DNA of 64,000 nucleotides from Dactylonectria macrodidyma (GCA_020744425.1 JAGMUV010000056.1:1-64000), one strand, 5' to 3'; shown: positions 1 through 9,726, counted from the stretch's first letter. Notes: generated by a model not told the origin, from the sequence alone. Numbers and translations are program-made.

Positions 1-245
1 CGATCCGCTAAAGTCATGCGCAACAGCTTTGACATTTCCCGTTAAAGTGGGGTCCGGGGTTCTGCCACGGGTGACCGCCCGGTCTCCACCCTAGGTCATC
101 GTAACACCTTAAATCCACCATCTTACTGATACTACCTACAAGCAGCCCTTCTTCGCCAGCTTCATCACGCCAGCACAGTTCCTCCAGGCTTCCTTTGGCG
201 GGCCGCTTGCCGGACCGGTCCCTCCTGTATAATTAAATAAATAGG
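1..245. other. Non-coding left flank, no gene seen
   Basis: This is mixed-composition sequence running into an AT-rich stretch. I see no open reading frame with recognisable family features, no RNA gene and no terminal repeat before the first MITE begins near 246. Confidence 0.5.
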
Positions 246-473
246 TAACGTGTATGATAAGCTTATGTCACAAACAAGTATATGTCACACCTATACTGTA
301 CAGCTAAAAGTGTAAATTTTAGATTTTCTAAAACAGGATATTTAATTATTAGATTTCTAGAAAATTAATGTTAGATTCTCTAGAAAAAAAGTCATAAGAG
401 AGTAATTTTTATAAACTTTTAGCTAATTTATTAAGCCTTTAAAATATAAATTTAAGAAGAAAAACAGTGTGAA

Positions 474-666
474 TGTGACGGGAGCGTCTGGAGTGCTGGA
501 CCCAGGGTGGGGTCGATACGTAACTAGGACGCACGGGGCAGGCCACAGGGACTATCAACGCGTCTACGCGTCCACGCGCCTGCCCGCTTTCTCTTTCCTC
601 TTCATCGTAGTATTCTCGCAATACAGTGGCATTACCTCTTGAGTTGATCTCATCTGGCCCGTGACA
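474..666 (+). repeat. 5' LTR of element 1
   Basis: This 193-bp direct repeat is identical to 6573-6765 by eye. It starts TG and ends CA. The 10 bases at 604-613 (ATCGTAGTAT) are complementary to the sequence just after the LTR, so the transcript may begin near 604. Confidence 0.95.
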
Positions 667-668
667 TT

Positions 669-678
669 ATACTACGAT
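669..678 (+). promoter_or_regulatory. Candidate self-complementary primer binding site, element 1
   Basis: ATACTACGAT begins two bases after the 5' LTR. It is the exact reverse complement of ATCGTAGTAT at 604-613 inside the LTR. No TGG typical of a tRNA primer site follows the LTR. This arrangement matches the Tf1-type self-priming mechanism, in which the 5' end of the RNA folds back as primer. The same layout, with the same 2-base gap, occurs in element 2. Confidence 0.6.
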
Positions 679-832
679 CCTTTATTCTTTCCACCTACAT
701 CTTGATTAACTCTGACGCGCGTCAGTGCGAGGTTAATCGTCGCGTCGGATCCGACTATAGATCCGCCTACCTGCAGCGAGACGCAGGTACGAACAGCAAA
801 CCACCGTTGACTGGAACCAATCAGCAGTCGAC

Positions 833-2326
833 ATGACCAGGAGCTCTGAGTTGGGCGCGTGGAGCGCTGACAAAGAGGGCATCGATAAGGCACGCCAAGA
901 GAGCGCCTTTTATCAGCAGGTCCAGCAGTACCTCGCTGAGTCCGTAGACGAGGACAGCGAAGGGACTACCAATACAGAAGACGACGAAGGGATATCTATC
1001 AGACCTTTCGTGCGACTCGCAGCAGATTCTATCGAAGAAGATTTGAACGCTCGAACCTGCGAGATCACAGACAACGGCCGATTCACAGTCTACGTGAAAG
1101 ACCAGGACGGGAGATTCAGGAACCTCTCGATCGATGCCGACAATATCGAATCGATGGTCCAGAAATACCCTGAGGTGCGAGCCTCGATAATTCGCAATTT
1201 TGCCGAGCAATTGGCAATCAGAGGGCAGCGAGACGAGCTTATCGAGCTGCACAACAAGCACGTCGAGACGACCGAGCGACTCATTAACGAGCACAATGAG
1301 GCAGTTGAGGCCGAAGCGATGGCCCACGCCGAGGTGGCACGGATTAACAAGGAACTGGCACGGTTGAAAGCGGCACAGCATACTGCCCCTCTCCGCGAAG
1401 ACACGCCTCTCGGGAGCGAGACAACGGCCGAGACCAAGCTGCGCCGGAAGCGGGAGAGTGACCCACCCGAGCTCGATGATGGCAAGGAACCGGACTTCGA
1501 AGACTGGCTCATCAAGGCCAGACGCAAGCTGCGACGCGACGGCCCACGAGACTACCCTGAAGAGGAGGACAAGGTATATTATATTTTCGGTCGTTGCAAG
1601 GGTATCGCGGCTGCCTATTTACGCCCCCGCATGCCCGAGAACGCTGAGGAAGACGCCTTCGAGACCGCTGAAGATGTCTTCCAAGCCCTGACGACCCTCT
1701 TCCGGGACAAGAACAAGAAGATCAAGGCGCGAGAGGAGTTCAAGGCCTTGAGATACTATACCAATGGTAGCTGGCGTAGCTTCTACGTCAAGTTCTTGGC
1801 TACAGCGAACGACGCTAAGATCCCCAAAAGGGATTGGAAGGAAGAGCTCTATGACAAAGTGCCAGTGGAGATGAAACGTACTGTGGCTACGCAGCGCTTT
1901 GCCGAAGAGGTAAGCTTCGACACCTTTGCGGCAGCGCTTGGCGACATCGCGGTAGTGGAAGAGGCCTATGCGAAGACCTTAACGAAGAAGGACAGCAAGA
2001 GGACCAGCAAGTTACAGACCAGCAAGAGCGATGGTGCTGCCACTGGGAAGAAGGACACCAAGAAGTCGGCAACTTCAACACCCAAGTACTCGAAGACTAA
2101 GATTGACGGCAAATGGACTTTCAAGGACCCAGAGGTTCGCAAGCTAGCCGAAGAAAGGAAGTGCTTCAAGTGCAAGAAAGTCGGCCATACCCACCAGGAG
2201 TGTCCGGAGGGGGGCGAAGTGAACGAAATTCGTGCCAAGGCTAAGAAGGCAGGGCGGACGATTACTATTGCGATCCCTGATGAATCAGATGAGTCGTCCT
2301 CCGAGTCGGAAAAAGACGAGTCCTAG
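833..2326 (+). CDS. Gag polyprotein of chromovirus element 1
   Basis: A 497-residue open frame starting with an ATG about 165 bp after the 5' LTR. The N-terminal part is acidic with a helical, coiled-coil-like stretch around residues 120-190. The middle is a retrotransposon gag (capsid-like) domain rich in Trp, Arg and Lys, around residues 220-370. Near residue 444 there is a CCHC zinc knuckle, CFKCKKVGHTHQEC, which binds RNA during particle assembly. The tail is Ser/Glu/Asp-rich. The stop TAG at 2324 lies inside a predicted hairpin. Pol follows in the -1 frame with a 34-base overlap. Gag forms the cytoplasmic virus-like particle. Confidence 0.93.
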   Translation: MTRSSELGAWSADKEGIDKARQESAFYQQVQQYLAESVDEDSEGTTNTEDDEGISIRPFVRLAADSIEEDLNARTCEITDNGRFTVYVKDQDGRFRNLSIDADNIESMVQKYPEVRASIIRNFAEQLAIRGQRDELIELHNKHVETTERLINEHNEAVEAEAMAHAEVARINKELARLKAAQHTAPLREDTPLGSETTAETKLRRKRESDPPELDDGKEPDFEDWLIKARRKLRRDGPRDYPEEEDKVYYIFGRCKGIAAAYLRPRMPENAEEDAFETAEDVFQALTTLFRDKNKKIKAREEFKALRYYTNGSWRSFYVKFLATANDAKIPKRDWKEELYDKVPVEMKRTVATQRFAEEVSFDTFAAALGDIAVVEEAYAKTLTKKDSKRTSKLQTSKSDGAATGKKDTKKSATSTPKYSKTKIDGKWTFKDPEVRKLAEERKCFKCKKVGHTHQECPEGGEVNEIRAKAKKAGRTITIAIPDESDESSSESEKDES

Positions 2327-5300
2327 GGGAAGTCTCCTCTCTAGGACCTGAATTGCAGTCACTGATCTTTGACGAGAGCTCGATCAACATGGATGAACTA
2401 CTCGGCGGGGAGAAGCTCTACCGTCCCTGTACGATAGCAAGTTCAGGGTTGGCAATCAAAGTTAAAGGTCTATGTGATACCGGAGCGGATGGTTATGTCT
2501 TTGTAAATAAGGATCTAGCCCTAAGGATGCACCAACAACTGCAGAGCCGTCGAATCCTAATCCCAGGGCGGGGACTCGCCGTCAAGGGATACAAGGGCGG
2601 ACGACAACGGATTACCCACATCACGGTGGCAACGCTGGATATAGATGGCAGACGACAGCCAAATTGTCCGATGTTGGAACTCGGGATGCATCAGGACCTG
2701 ATCATTGGGAGGAAGTGGTTCGAGAAGCACGACGTGGAAATCTCTGCCAAACATCGCCGCCTACGATGGCCTGACGACAGGCCGAAGGATTACCCTAGTA
2801 GCGATATTGTGATACCGATGTCTTCGTTGAAGGGCCCTCGCTGTTCAAGGCCAGCGGACCAGGCCGACATGGAACGACGCAACCAACTGAGCGCAGAACG
2901 AAAGAAGGCCCGCGAGGATCGGATCCTTAGGAGGGGAGATCGCCCGCCAAGGAGGCAATGGTCGGATGACGCCAAAGAGAACATGGCTAAGATGGACAGG
3001 GCATTGAGGGATACGGCGCCCTCTCTCCCGATGAGGGACTTCAATACCGAGCTAGCGATGATCCAAGCCGACCTGCCACGGCGACCAATGATTGATACTG
3101 AGGGAGTCACAATCGAAATCAGTATCGTTAGTGCCAGCAGGTGGCGGGAGAGGGTGGTCAAGCAGGAGGACACCGAATGGATCGGTGAAGTCACCCTCCA
3201 GGAGATCGACAAGATTATCGAAGAACGACTAGAACGGAGAGAAGCCGGAGGGGAGAACCTTCGTAAAGATACGCCCGAATTGAGGGAGAAGGTAGAGTCG
3301 AAGTTGCCTCGACAGCACTTACACCTGCGACATGCCTTCTCCAAGGCTGAGTCTGACGCCTTGCCACCCCACCGGCCAGGCGTTGACATGAAGCTGGAAT
3401 TAAAAGAGCCGATCCCCGACAGTCGGAAGGTCCCGCCAATGTACAAGTTGAGCCTCGAACAGCTAGAGGTGATGAGAAACTATATCGAGGAGCACCTGCA
3501 GAAAGGATTTATCGTACCGGCAGGTGACGCGCCATACGCATCACCAGTCCTGTTTGCAAAAAAGAAGAACGGCGGATGGCGTTTCTGTGTGGACTACAGG
3601 AAGCTCAATGAGTTGACGGCGAAGGAACATTGTGCACCACCCCTGATAGAAGAAACCCAGTCGAGGCTGGCAAAGGCAAAAGTATTTACGAAACTCGACA
3701 TCCGACAGGCCTTCTATCGGATGCGGATGTCCCCAGATTCCGAGGATCTCACAGCCTTCAAGACTCGGTATGGTACCTACAAGTATAAGGTGGTACCGTT
3801 TGGTCTGACCAACGGCCCTTCGCACTTCCAAGCTTACATCAACCACGTCCTGATGGATCTCCTAGACGTCTGCTGCACGGCATACATCGACGACATTCTC
3901 ATTTACTCAGAAAACGTCAAGGACCACGAAGCGCACGTCAATGCAGTCTTGGGACGCCTGGTCGCAGCAGGGTTGCAGGCAGACATCGACAAGTCGGAAT
4001 TCTATGTTACAGAGACGGAGTTCCTGGGCTTTATAATTACGACAAACGGGATCCGGATGGACCCGAAGAAGATGAAGGCCATTATAGACTGGGAAGAACC
4101 AACAAACGTACGGGGAGTACAGGCCTTCCTTGGGTTTTGCAACTTCTACCGAAAGTTCGTCGAGTTTTACAGTCGGATAGCGCGACCGCTTACACTGTTG
4201 ACGAAGAAGGGGATCCCATGGAGGTGGACTGAAGAGGAGACGACCGCGATGAAGGCTATGAAGTTGGCGATTTCGTCGGCCCCGTGCCGGGCCTGGTACG
4301 ACCCTCTCCGTGATACGATCGTCGAGACCGACGCGTCAGGAGGTGTGGTGGCTGCAGTACTAACCCAGAAGAGCGAAGACGGGGACTGGCACCCCGTAGC
4401 TTTCTTCTCCAAGACGATGAACGACGCGGAGATGCGTTACCCGATTCACGACCAGGAGATGCTCGCAGTGGTGCTGGCCTTGAAGGAATGGAACGCCGAG
4501 CTCTTGGGGCTCCAACGGCAATTCCTAGTTATTACTGACCACAAAGCCCTCGAGTACTTCTCGACGAAACAACGCCTTAATGGCAGGCAAGCGCGGTGGG
4601 CGGACGACTTGGCGCCTTATGACTTCAAGATCACCTACCGTCCGGGGCGAGAGAACGTTGTAGCGGATGCTCTGTCTCGGAAGTCGTCCGAACTGGCTAC
4701 GCAGAAGGCGCGACGAGAAGCCGCGTGGAACAGGGTACTGCTGAGTCGGGACCTGGTGATTAGTTCTATTGACTATGAGGTCATGGCCGGCCCCTGTACC
4801 GAGCCCGATTCCGGGGAAGGACCAGAGGTGGCATTGATCGGGGCCGAAGCTGTCGAGTCCTCGGTTAGCTCCGGAAGGGAGGCTATCCGGGCGCCGGAGG
4901 GATGGCAGCTGCTTGACGCCGTCCTCCGGGCTAATAAGGCCTCTCCCCAATCACAGCCCTACCGAGAGAACGCAGAAAAGAAGGCCGATGGTTGGACGAT
5001 GGACGAAGGTGTGGTTTGCCGGAACCAGCGCATTTTTGTTCCAGACGAAGGTGTTCTCCGAACGCTGGTCATCAAGGAGAACCACTGCAAGCTCAATGTA
5101 GCCCACCCGGGACGCAACAAAACCGTCAGATTGGTTGCCGAGAGGTTCTGGTGGCCGGGCTTATCGGCCGACGTCGATCGGTTCCGGGCAAATTGTAAGC
5201 CGTGTGGAAGGGCTCACGCCAATAGAGATAAGACCCCCGGATTGCTACACCCATTGGAAGTCCCACACCGGATATGGCAGCATGTGACAACAGACTTCCA

Positions 5301-6516
5301 TTACATGCCTAAGGACAAGAACGGATACGACTGCGTGTGGGTAGTTATTGATCGGCTCAGCAAGATCGCTTTTTCTATACCTTGCTACCGGACGGTGACA
5401 GCGAAGGACGTCGCGTATATGTACTACCACCACGTCTACCGTGTTTTTGGGGTGCCGGAGACGGTGACGTCAGACCGAGGACCACAGTTTATCGCCGCCT
5501 TCATGGATGAGCTATGCAAGCTTATCGGGGTGAAGCAGAAACTGAGCACAGCAGAGCACCCCCAGACAGACGGGAACACTGAGATCTACAACCAGTACTT
5601 GAACCACCGACTGCGACCGTTTATCAACCATTACCAAGACGACTGGAGTGAACTACTACCGTCGATGGACTATGCGCAAATGAATCTCTACCACGAGTCA
5701 CTGGGTATGGAACCGGTGAGACTGTTACTCGGCCACTTGCCCCGATCCCAACTCGACTGGGATAAGAGAACCGACCTTGAGGGCTGCAAAACAAAAGCTG
5801 AACGTTTGTCGAGAGAGGATGCCCAGCAGTATGCCAAGCGGATTGCGGACTCCATCAAAGTTGCTAGGCAGAATCTCCACCAGGCGCAGGAACGGCAGAT
5901 CCGCCAAGCTAACAAGAAGCGCCGGGAACCGGATTTTACGGTTGGGGACAAAGTCTGGGTCGACATGCGCGGACTTACGAGTACAAGACCCAGCCAGGCG
6001 TTAGACTGGAGGAAGAGAGGGCCATGGACTATTGTGGAACAAGTCGGGCATTCATACCGCCTGGACTTACCCTCCTCGTGGCACATAAACCCAACTCTAC
6101 ACGCGGATCGGTTACGGCGTTATCCCGACAATCCTATGCCAGGGCAGGATGAGGACCCACCACCACCTGAAGTCATCAACGGCGCCAAAGAGTACGAGGT
6201 TCACAAGGTCAAGGAGTCGCGGTACAATAAACGCGACAAACAGCTCCAGTATAGGGTAGACTGGGTCGGACACGACCCCGACGATGAATGGTACCCTGCC
6301 GAAAACTTCAAGAACGCACCGATGCGACTGAAGGAGTTCCATGAGGAATATTCGGAGGCACCTGGGCCACCGAAGCGATTACAGGCCTGGGTCGACGCGG
6401 CTGCTGCGGATACGGACGTACCGGAGCACCCTGACGATAATCAACCGATCAAACTGGGCCGGGGGCCCAAGAAAGCACGACGGAAACGAAGAGTCTTTGT
6501 CATCTGGCGATCGTGA
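2293..6516 (+). CDS. Pol polyprotein of chromovirus element 1 (PR-RT-RH-IN-chromodomain)
   Basis: The frame is open from 2293 (after a TGA at 2290) to TGA at 6514. No ATG-led start fits before the protease (the first ATG is at 2389), so expression by -1 frameshift from gag is the likely route; the first candidate non-AUG codon after gag is TTG at 2353. Counting from 2353: aspartic protease with DTGA near residue 42; reverse transcriptase with the catalytic YIDD at 3883-3894; RNase H beginning with TDAS near residue 660; integrase with an HHCC zinc-binding region, then D981, D1041 and E1077 (35 residues between the last two); a GPY/F-type module (RGPWTIVE); and a chromodomain at about 1280-1335 ending near WYPAEN. 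All catalytic residues are present and no stop interrupts it. The chromodomain would steer integration to modified chromatin. Confidence 0.93.
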   Translation, partial: VVLRVGKRRVLGEVSSLGPELQSLIFDESSINMDELLGGEKLYRPCTIASSGLAIKVKGLCDTGADGYVFVNKDLALRMHQQLQSRRILIPGRGLAVKGYKGGRQRITHITVATLDIDGRRQPNCPMLELGMHQDLIIGRKWFEKHDVEISAKHRRLRWPDDRPKDYPSSDIVIPMSSLKGPRCSRPADQADMERRNQLSAERKKAREDRILRRGDRPPRRQWSDDAKENMAKMDRALRDTAPSLPMRDFNTELAMIQADLPRRPMIDTEGVTIEISIVSASRWRERVVKQEDTEWIGEVTLQEIDKIIEERLERREAGGENLRKDTPELREKVESKLPRQHLHLRHAFSKAESDALPPHRPGVDMKLELKEPIPDSRKVPPMYKLSLEQLEVMRNYIEEHLQKGFIVPAGDAPYASPVLFAKKKNGGWRFCVDYRKLNELTAKEHCAPPLIEETQSRLAKAKVFTKLDIRQAFYRMRMSPDSEDLTAFKTRYGTYKYKVVPFGLTNGPSHFQAYINHVLMDLLDVCCTAYIDDILIYSENVKDHEAHVNAVLGRLVAAGLQADIDKSEFYVTETEFLGFIITTNGIRMDPKKMKAIIDWEEPTNVRGVQAFLGFCNFYRKFVEFYSRIARPLTLLTKKGIPWRWTEEETTAMKAMKLAISSAPCRAWYDPLRDTIVETDASGGVVAAVLTQKSEDGDWHPVAFFSKTMNDAEMRYPIHDQEMLAVVLALKEWNAELLGLQRQFLVITDHKALEYFSTKQRLNGRQARWADDLAPYDFKITYRPGRENVVADALSRKSSELATQKARREAAWNRVLLSRDLVISSIDYEVMAGPCTEPDSGEGPEVALIGAEAVESSVSSGREAIRAPEGWQLLDAVLRANKASPQSQPYRENAEKKADGWTMDEGVVCRNQRIFVPDEGVLRTLVIKENHCKLNVAHPGRNKTVRLVAERFWWPGLSADVDRFRANCKPCGRAHANRDKTPGLLHPLEVPHRIWQHVTTDFHYMPKDKNGYDCVWVVIDRLSKIAFSIPCYRTVTAKDVAYMYYHHVYRVFGVPETVTSDRGPQFIAAFMDELCKLIGVKQKLSTAEHPQTDGNTEIYNQYLNHRLRPFINHYQDDWSELLPSMDYAQMNLYHESLGMEPVRLLLGHLPRSQLDWDKRTDLEGCKTKAERLSREDAQQYAKRIADSIKVARQNLHQAQERQIRQANKKRREPDFTVGDKVWVDMRGLTSTRPSQALDWRKRGPWTIVEQVGHSYRLDLPSSWHINPTLHADRLRRYPDNPMPGQDEDPPPPEVINGAKEYEVHKVKESRYNKRDKQLQYRVDWVGHDPDDEWYPAENFKNAPMRLKEFHEEYSEAPGPPKRLQAWVDAAAADTDVPEHPDDNQPIKLGRGPKKARRKRRVFVIWRS
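2308..2347 (+). promoter_or_regulatory. Candidate -1 frameshift signal between gag and pol, element 1
   Basis: Gag codons here read TCG GAA AAA GAC, so the run GGAAAAAG at 2308-2315 could allow a -1 slip; the A-site AAA re-pairs perfectly. Five bases further on, GTCCTAG (2320-2326) pairs with CTAGGAC (2341-2347) and the stem extends by three more pairs counting G-T. The gag stop codon is inside the stem. The slippery run is not a textbook XXXYYYZ heptamer, so this is weaker than the signal in element 2. Confidence 0.45.
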
Positions 6517-6558
6517 GGATTTGATAACTTGCGCTCACGCGGCCGTTTTGAGCGCCTT

Positions 6559-6572
6559 GAAGAGGGGGGTGA
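6559..6572 (+). promoter_or_regulatory. Polypurine tract of element 1
   Basis: GAAGAGGGGGGTGA lies directly before the 3' LTR. It has the position and composition expected for the plus-strand primer of reverse transcription. Confidence 0.75.
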
Positions 6573-6765
6573 TGTGACGGGAGCGTCTGGAGTGCTGGAC
6601 CCAGGGTGGGGTCGATACGTAACTAGGACGCACGGGGCAGGCCACAGGGACTATCAACGCGTCTACGCGTCCACGCGCCTGCCCGCTTTCTCTTTCCTCT
6701 TCATCGTAGTATTCTCGCAATACAGTGGCATTACCTCTTGAGTTGATCTCATCTGGCCCGTGACA
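6573..6765 (+). repeat. 3' LTR of element 1
   Basis: This 193-bp copy is identical to the 5' LTR and is followed by the second GTGAA target copy at 6766-6770. Confidence 0.95.
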
Positions 6766-7013
6766 GTGAATATGCTTTTTCTTAACAGCTTTATAAATAA
6801 AAATAAATAAAATATAGTAAAATTTCTTTATATTATTTCATATTTAATTAACCTTAATTCTGATTTTTAGCTTTTTTAGGCTTAGTTTCGATTTTTAGCA
6901 ATTTCTTTAAAATCGCGATTTAAGGTGAAAATCCAAGTGTGACACATACTTGTCTGTGACATAAGCTTATCATATACGTTATGTGTAGTTATACCTAAAT
7001 ATTTTATAGAGTA

Positions 7014-7450
7014 ACGTACTTCATCAGTGAGTGGATCAAATCAGTGAGTGGATCACTTATACTGTACAGCTAAAAGTAAAAATATTAGATTTTCTAAAAC
7101 TAGCTCTATAATTAATACAAATTTAAAAAAAATTAATTTTAAAATTTATATAAAAAAAGTCATAAGATATTTTTTTTTTAACTTTTTAATTAATTTATTA
7201 AGCTTTTTATATATAAAATTAAGAAAAAAATACAGTATGAATAGACTTTTTCTTAATAACTCTATAAATAAAAATAAATAAAACTTAGTAAAATTCTTCG
7301 ATATAATTTCCGACTTGGTTAAGTTAATTCTAAACTTTTAGGTATTTTAGTCTTAGTTTGGATTTTTAATAACTTTTCTAAAATCGCGCTATAAGGTGTA
7401 AATCTGACTGATCCACTCACTGATTTGATCCACTCGCTGATGAAGTACGT
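7014..7450. mobile_element. MITE 2 (437 bp)
   Basis: An intact non-autonomous element. The inverted ends begin ACGTACTTCATCA on both strands and contain two tandem copies of ATCAGTGAGTGGATCA. TA flanks both sides (7012-7013, 7451-7452). The AT-rich interior is clearly homologous to MITE 1: TATACTGTACAGCTAAAAGT follows the left end of both, and CTTTTTCTTAA with TATAAATAAAAATAAATAAA occurs in both. The terminal repeats are different. It carries no coding capacity; a 77-codon frame inside is AT-rich noise. Confidence 0.85.
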
Positions 7451-7522
7451 TATCACTTTGGAAAAAGAAGAGCCCTGCAAAATCATCGCAACCACAATAC
7501 CAGTCGCGCCTTTTAGCGTGGA

Positions 7523-8377
7523 ATGAGACCACTCACTATGCCTTCGGTATTATCTATTATCCAAATGGCTCTTACCCTGGTTCTTTTCCTCTTAAGCACC
7601 AGGGCCACATCAGCAGCAACACAATCAGTACCGACATCATCTCTCACGATATCAACGCCTGCCCATTCTTCCACTTCCAGCTCCCAAGCCATAGGCAGCA
7701 GCAGCATTCTTCATCCTACCCAGGGCGAGACCATCGTATACGGCTCACAATATACAATTCAATGGACGCCACCGGCCATTCCGGGTAGCATTTCAATGGA
7801 ACTTTGGGATGATGACCAGGAGGACTGGGCGAGTTCTTTTAACTCGAACATGACATATGCATGTGATGGCTGGCTTGTTAATTCACAGTGTGGGAAGATA
7901 GCGACAAATGTGTCAAATAGTGGGCATCATGGTTCGTCTCACTCTTTTTCCTTCCCTGGGAAGAGGGGCATGGCTATGCGATATGTGTTGCCTTTCAGTA
8001 CTGACTTATGAACAGTGTGGAACGTATCTTCAACCCTTGATGTCCTCTATCAAACTTTGTCAGGAAACCTTTCTTACTATTTGGCTATTTACATTCAACA
8101 GTCGGATCACGAGGTGTTGTCGTCTAAGTATTCACCCTGGTATGTGACAAGTGGAGTTTTCATGATCGCCCCTACGAACAGCACTTCCGCAAGCACCTCC
8201 GCCAGCAGTTCTGGGAGTGACGCATTCCTCCCCTTGACTACACTCAGCTCTAGCAGTGAAACACGTGCGGGAAGTGAACCAGCTGAAACATCTTCTACTG
8301 GCACGGGAGCAAGGATTGCCATGGACCAATTGGGATGGGGGATTCTGGGTCTAATAAATGTATTAGCGATGTGGTAG
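7523..8377 (+). CDS. Kre9/KNH-like Ser/Thr-rich secreted protein, probably GPI-anchored
   Basis: Two ATGs (7523, 7538) precede a hydrophobic signal peptide ending near TRATSA. A Ser/Thr-rich linker follows, then an Ig-like Kre9/KNH (PF10342-type) domain: LHPTQGETIVYGSQYTIQW, then MELWDD and CDGWLVNSQCG. The frame meets TGA at 8009, but an intron 7932-8015 (gttcgt...acag, 84 nt) removes it and joins NSGHH to VWNVSS in the same frame. The second exon continues the domain (YYLAIYIQQ), then a long Ser/Thr tract and a short hydrophobic end (LGWGILGLINVLAMW) that could be a GPI signal. Such proteins sit in the plasma membrane or cell wall and are linked to beta-glucan assembly. The splice choice is inferred. 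Confidence 0.6.
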
Positions 8378-9405
8378 AATTGTTCCTTTCTCCAACAGTT
8401 CATTAGATACAAATAGAATATCTTCATGGATTTTGTTCCAGCGGTGAGAAACTTGCGGAATCTTGCTGTACTTCTAGGGACCTCTTTAGAGTAAGGGGTG
8501 GTGCTGTAAGATGTCAAATAGATCATAGCCAGTAATGCACATCTTACGAATCTATCAAACCGAACGCCAATGCCTGGAGTTCGATTCGAATGTGGCCCTA
8601 GAGATTTAAATCGAATTAAACACATCTCCTGCGGATTCGAGTCGAGACACAGGAGTTGGTTGTTGTCGTGTCAAGACGCGTTGGCGCCGTGGTTGTCCTT
8701 GCGCTCGAGAAGTCGGATGGAGAAGCCAGGCGTCTGTTAGCGGAACATAAGCTCAAACGCGGCCAGTGTGACGAAGAGCACAAAGGGCAATACTCGACAC
8801 TGCCGTCTTCCTATTCCGCCTCCGTTTCGAGAATCGTCAGCCATCTCCAGAACAGGGCTGTAAAAAACAGGTATTGGCGAAACTAGACAGTGCTATCTGT
8901 GGCAGGTTGGACGCGAGATGTTTGGGACACCACCTCACGGGCGCGCCGCTTGCGATCCTGTTCCGGAAGGATTCACCATACTCCTTTGCCGCATAAATCA
9001 TTAGGAGGGATGGTTGGCTGCGGGAGTGCGTGATTGAAGCACTGCGCCGCATTACGACAGGGGTTATTAGGCAACAGTAGCCAGTCAACTCGACCCGGCC
9101 TCACGCCCGAATAAGAGCGCATCACTTCAGCTGAGCTGCCCCCGTGATCTGACTTGGCCGAATCTGCCCAGCAGCCTCCACGTTTCCGTGCACATTTTCT
9201 ATCCCATTTCCATTCCCTGTCTTTTTGAGTTCTTCCCCCTCGTGGTATTTCCTGCTGACCGAATACCCAGCACAAGCGTTGCTCTTTGGATCGCAGAGTT
9301 TACGAGTTTGACATTGTACCCCACAATCCAACGCTCCTGCTACCCCACTTAACGTGACAGCCAGCGACAACCGCAAGCATCTGTAACTAACTTCGCAGAG
9401 CTTTA
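8378..9405. other. No convincing gene
   Basis: Short frames on both strands have no recognisable motif. A minus-strand frame near 9122-9376 has several Cys but no ATG in frame, so I do not call it. Nothing else is visible. Confidence 0.4.
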
Positions 9406-9726
9406 GTGGTGATAGGGATGAACCGGGTGCGACCCGGGCTAATCCTCATTCTAGCTGGCGTTGCTGGTGTCACGTACCTGTGGTTGTCGGCGAAAAAAGA
9501 GCAATCGCCAACCTCGCGACCGCTGCCCAAAGCCGTGCAGGAGCGCCTCAAAAAGCTGGTCCCGCGACGTAATCAGCATCTGCTTCCCGTCCCTGCCCAC
9601 CTTCATGTCCTCCACTACGTGAATAACCGTTTGGAAGCTTCAATGAGGAACGTAAAATGCAAGGTAGTAATAGGCATCGACATATCACTAAAGTATGGGG
9701 CTTGGCTCGTTGATCCTCCAGGTTAG
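9406..9726 (+). CDS. Possible small membrane protein, unrecognised
   Basis: A 106-codon frame. Residues 9-28 form a h​ydrophobic stretch (PGLILILAGVAGVTYLWLSA) followed by a basic, proline-rich segment, as in a single-span signal-anchor protein. I do not recognise the family, there is no supporting neighbour, and the frame could be chance or a piece of a decayed gene. Confidence 0.2.
   Translation: MVIGMNRVRPGLILILAGVAGVTYLWLSAKKEQSPTSRPLPKAVQERLKKLVPRRNQHLLPVPAHLHVLHYVNNRLEASMRNVKCKVVIGIDISLKYGAWLVDPPG

Larger units (their letters stand above)
474..6765 (+). mobile_element. Full-length Ty3/gypsy chromovirus (element 1)
   Basis: This is a complete LTR retrotransposon of 6292 bp. Two 193-bp LTRs (474-666, 6573-6765) read as identical, begin TGTGACGG and end GTGACA. 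A perfect 5-bp target duplication GTGAA flanks them (469-473, 6766-6770). Order: gag, then pol with protease, reverse transcriptase, RNase H, integrase and a C-terminal chromodomain, so it belongs to the chromovirus branch. The element is coding-intact, with gag and pol in different frames joined by a likely -1 shift. Identical LTRs imply a recent insertion. It sits inside MITE 1. Confidence 0.95.
248..6979. mobile_element. MITE 1 (about 435 bp of its own sequence), split by the first gypsy element
   Basis: The ends form imperfect inverted repeats of about 45 bp. The left begins ACGTGTATGATAAGCTTATG at 248, and the right end, read on the minus strand from 6979, begins ACGTATATGATAAGCTTATG. 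TA lies outside both ends (246-247 and 6980-6981), the target duplication of Tc1/mariner-pogo transposition. Each terminal repeat contains two copies of a motif like AAGCTTATGTCACA. After removal of the retrotransposon (474-6765) and one GTGAA, about 435 bp of AT-rich, non-coding interior remain. The interior aligns with MITE 2 across the insertion point. The element is non-autonomous. Its terminal repeats resemble those of the Fot1-like element at 51839-53698, a plausible source of transposase. Confidence 0.8.

Noticed and set aside
667..832. tRNA primer binding site in element 1
   Set aside because: No TGG follows the LTR; the self-complementary site explains the position better.
821..1527. 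Long minus-strand frames antisense to gag of element 1
   Set aside because: They mirror the codon structure of gag, show no motif and have no intron; treated as shadows.
7048..7281. 77-codon frame inside MITE 2
   Set aside because: AT-rich Lys/Asn/Ile/Phe sequence without any domain, not kept open in MITE 1.
9122..9376. Small Cys-rich secreted protein on the minus strand
   Set aside because: No ATG in frame ahead of the hydrophobic part; an intron would be needed, and none is convincing.
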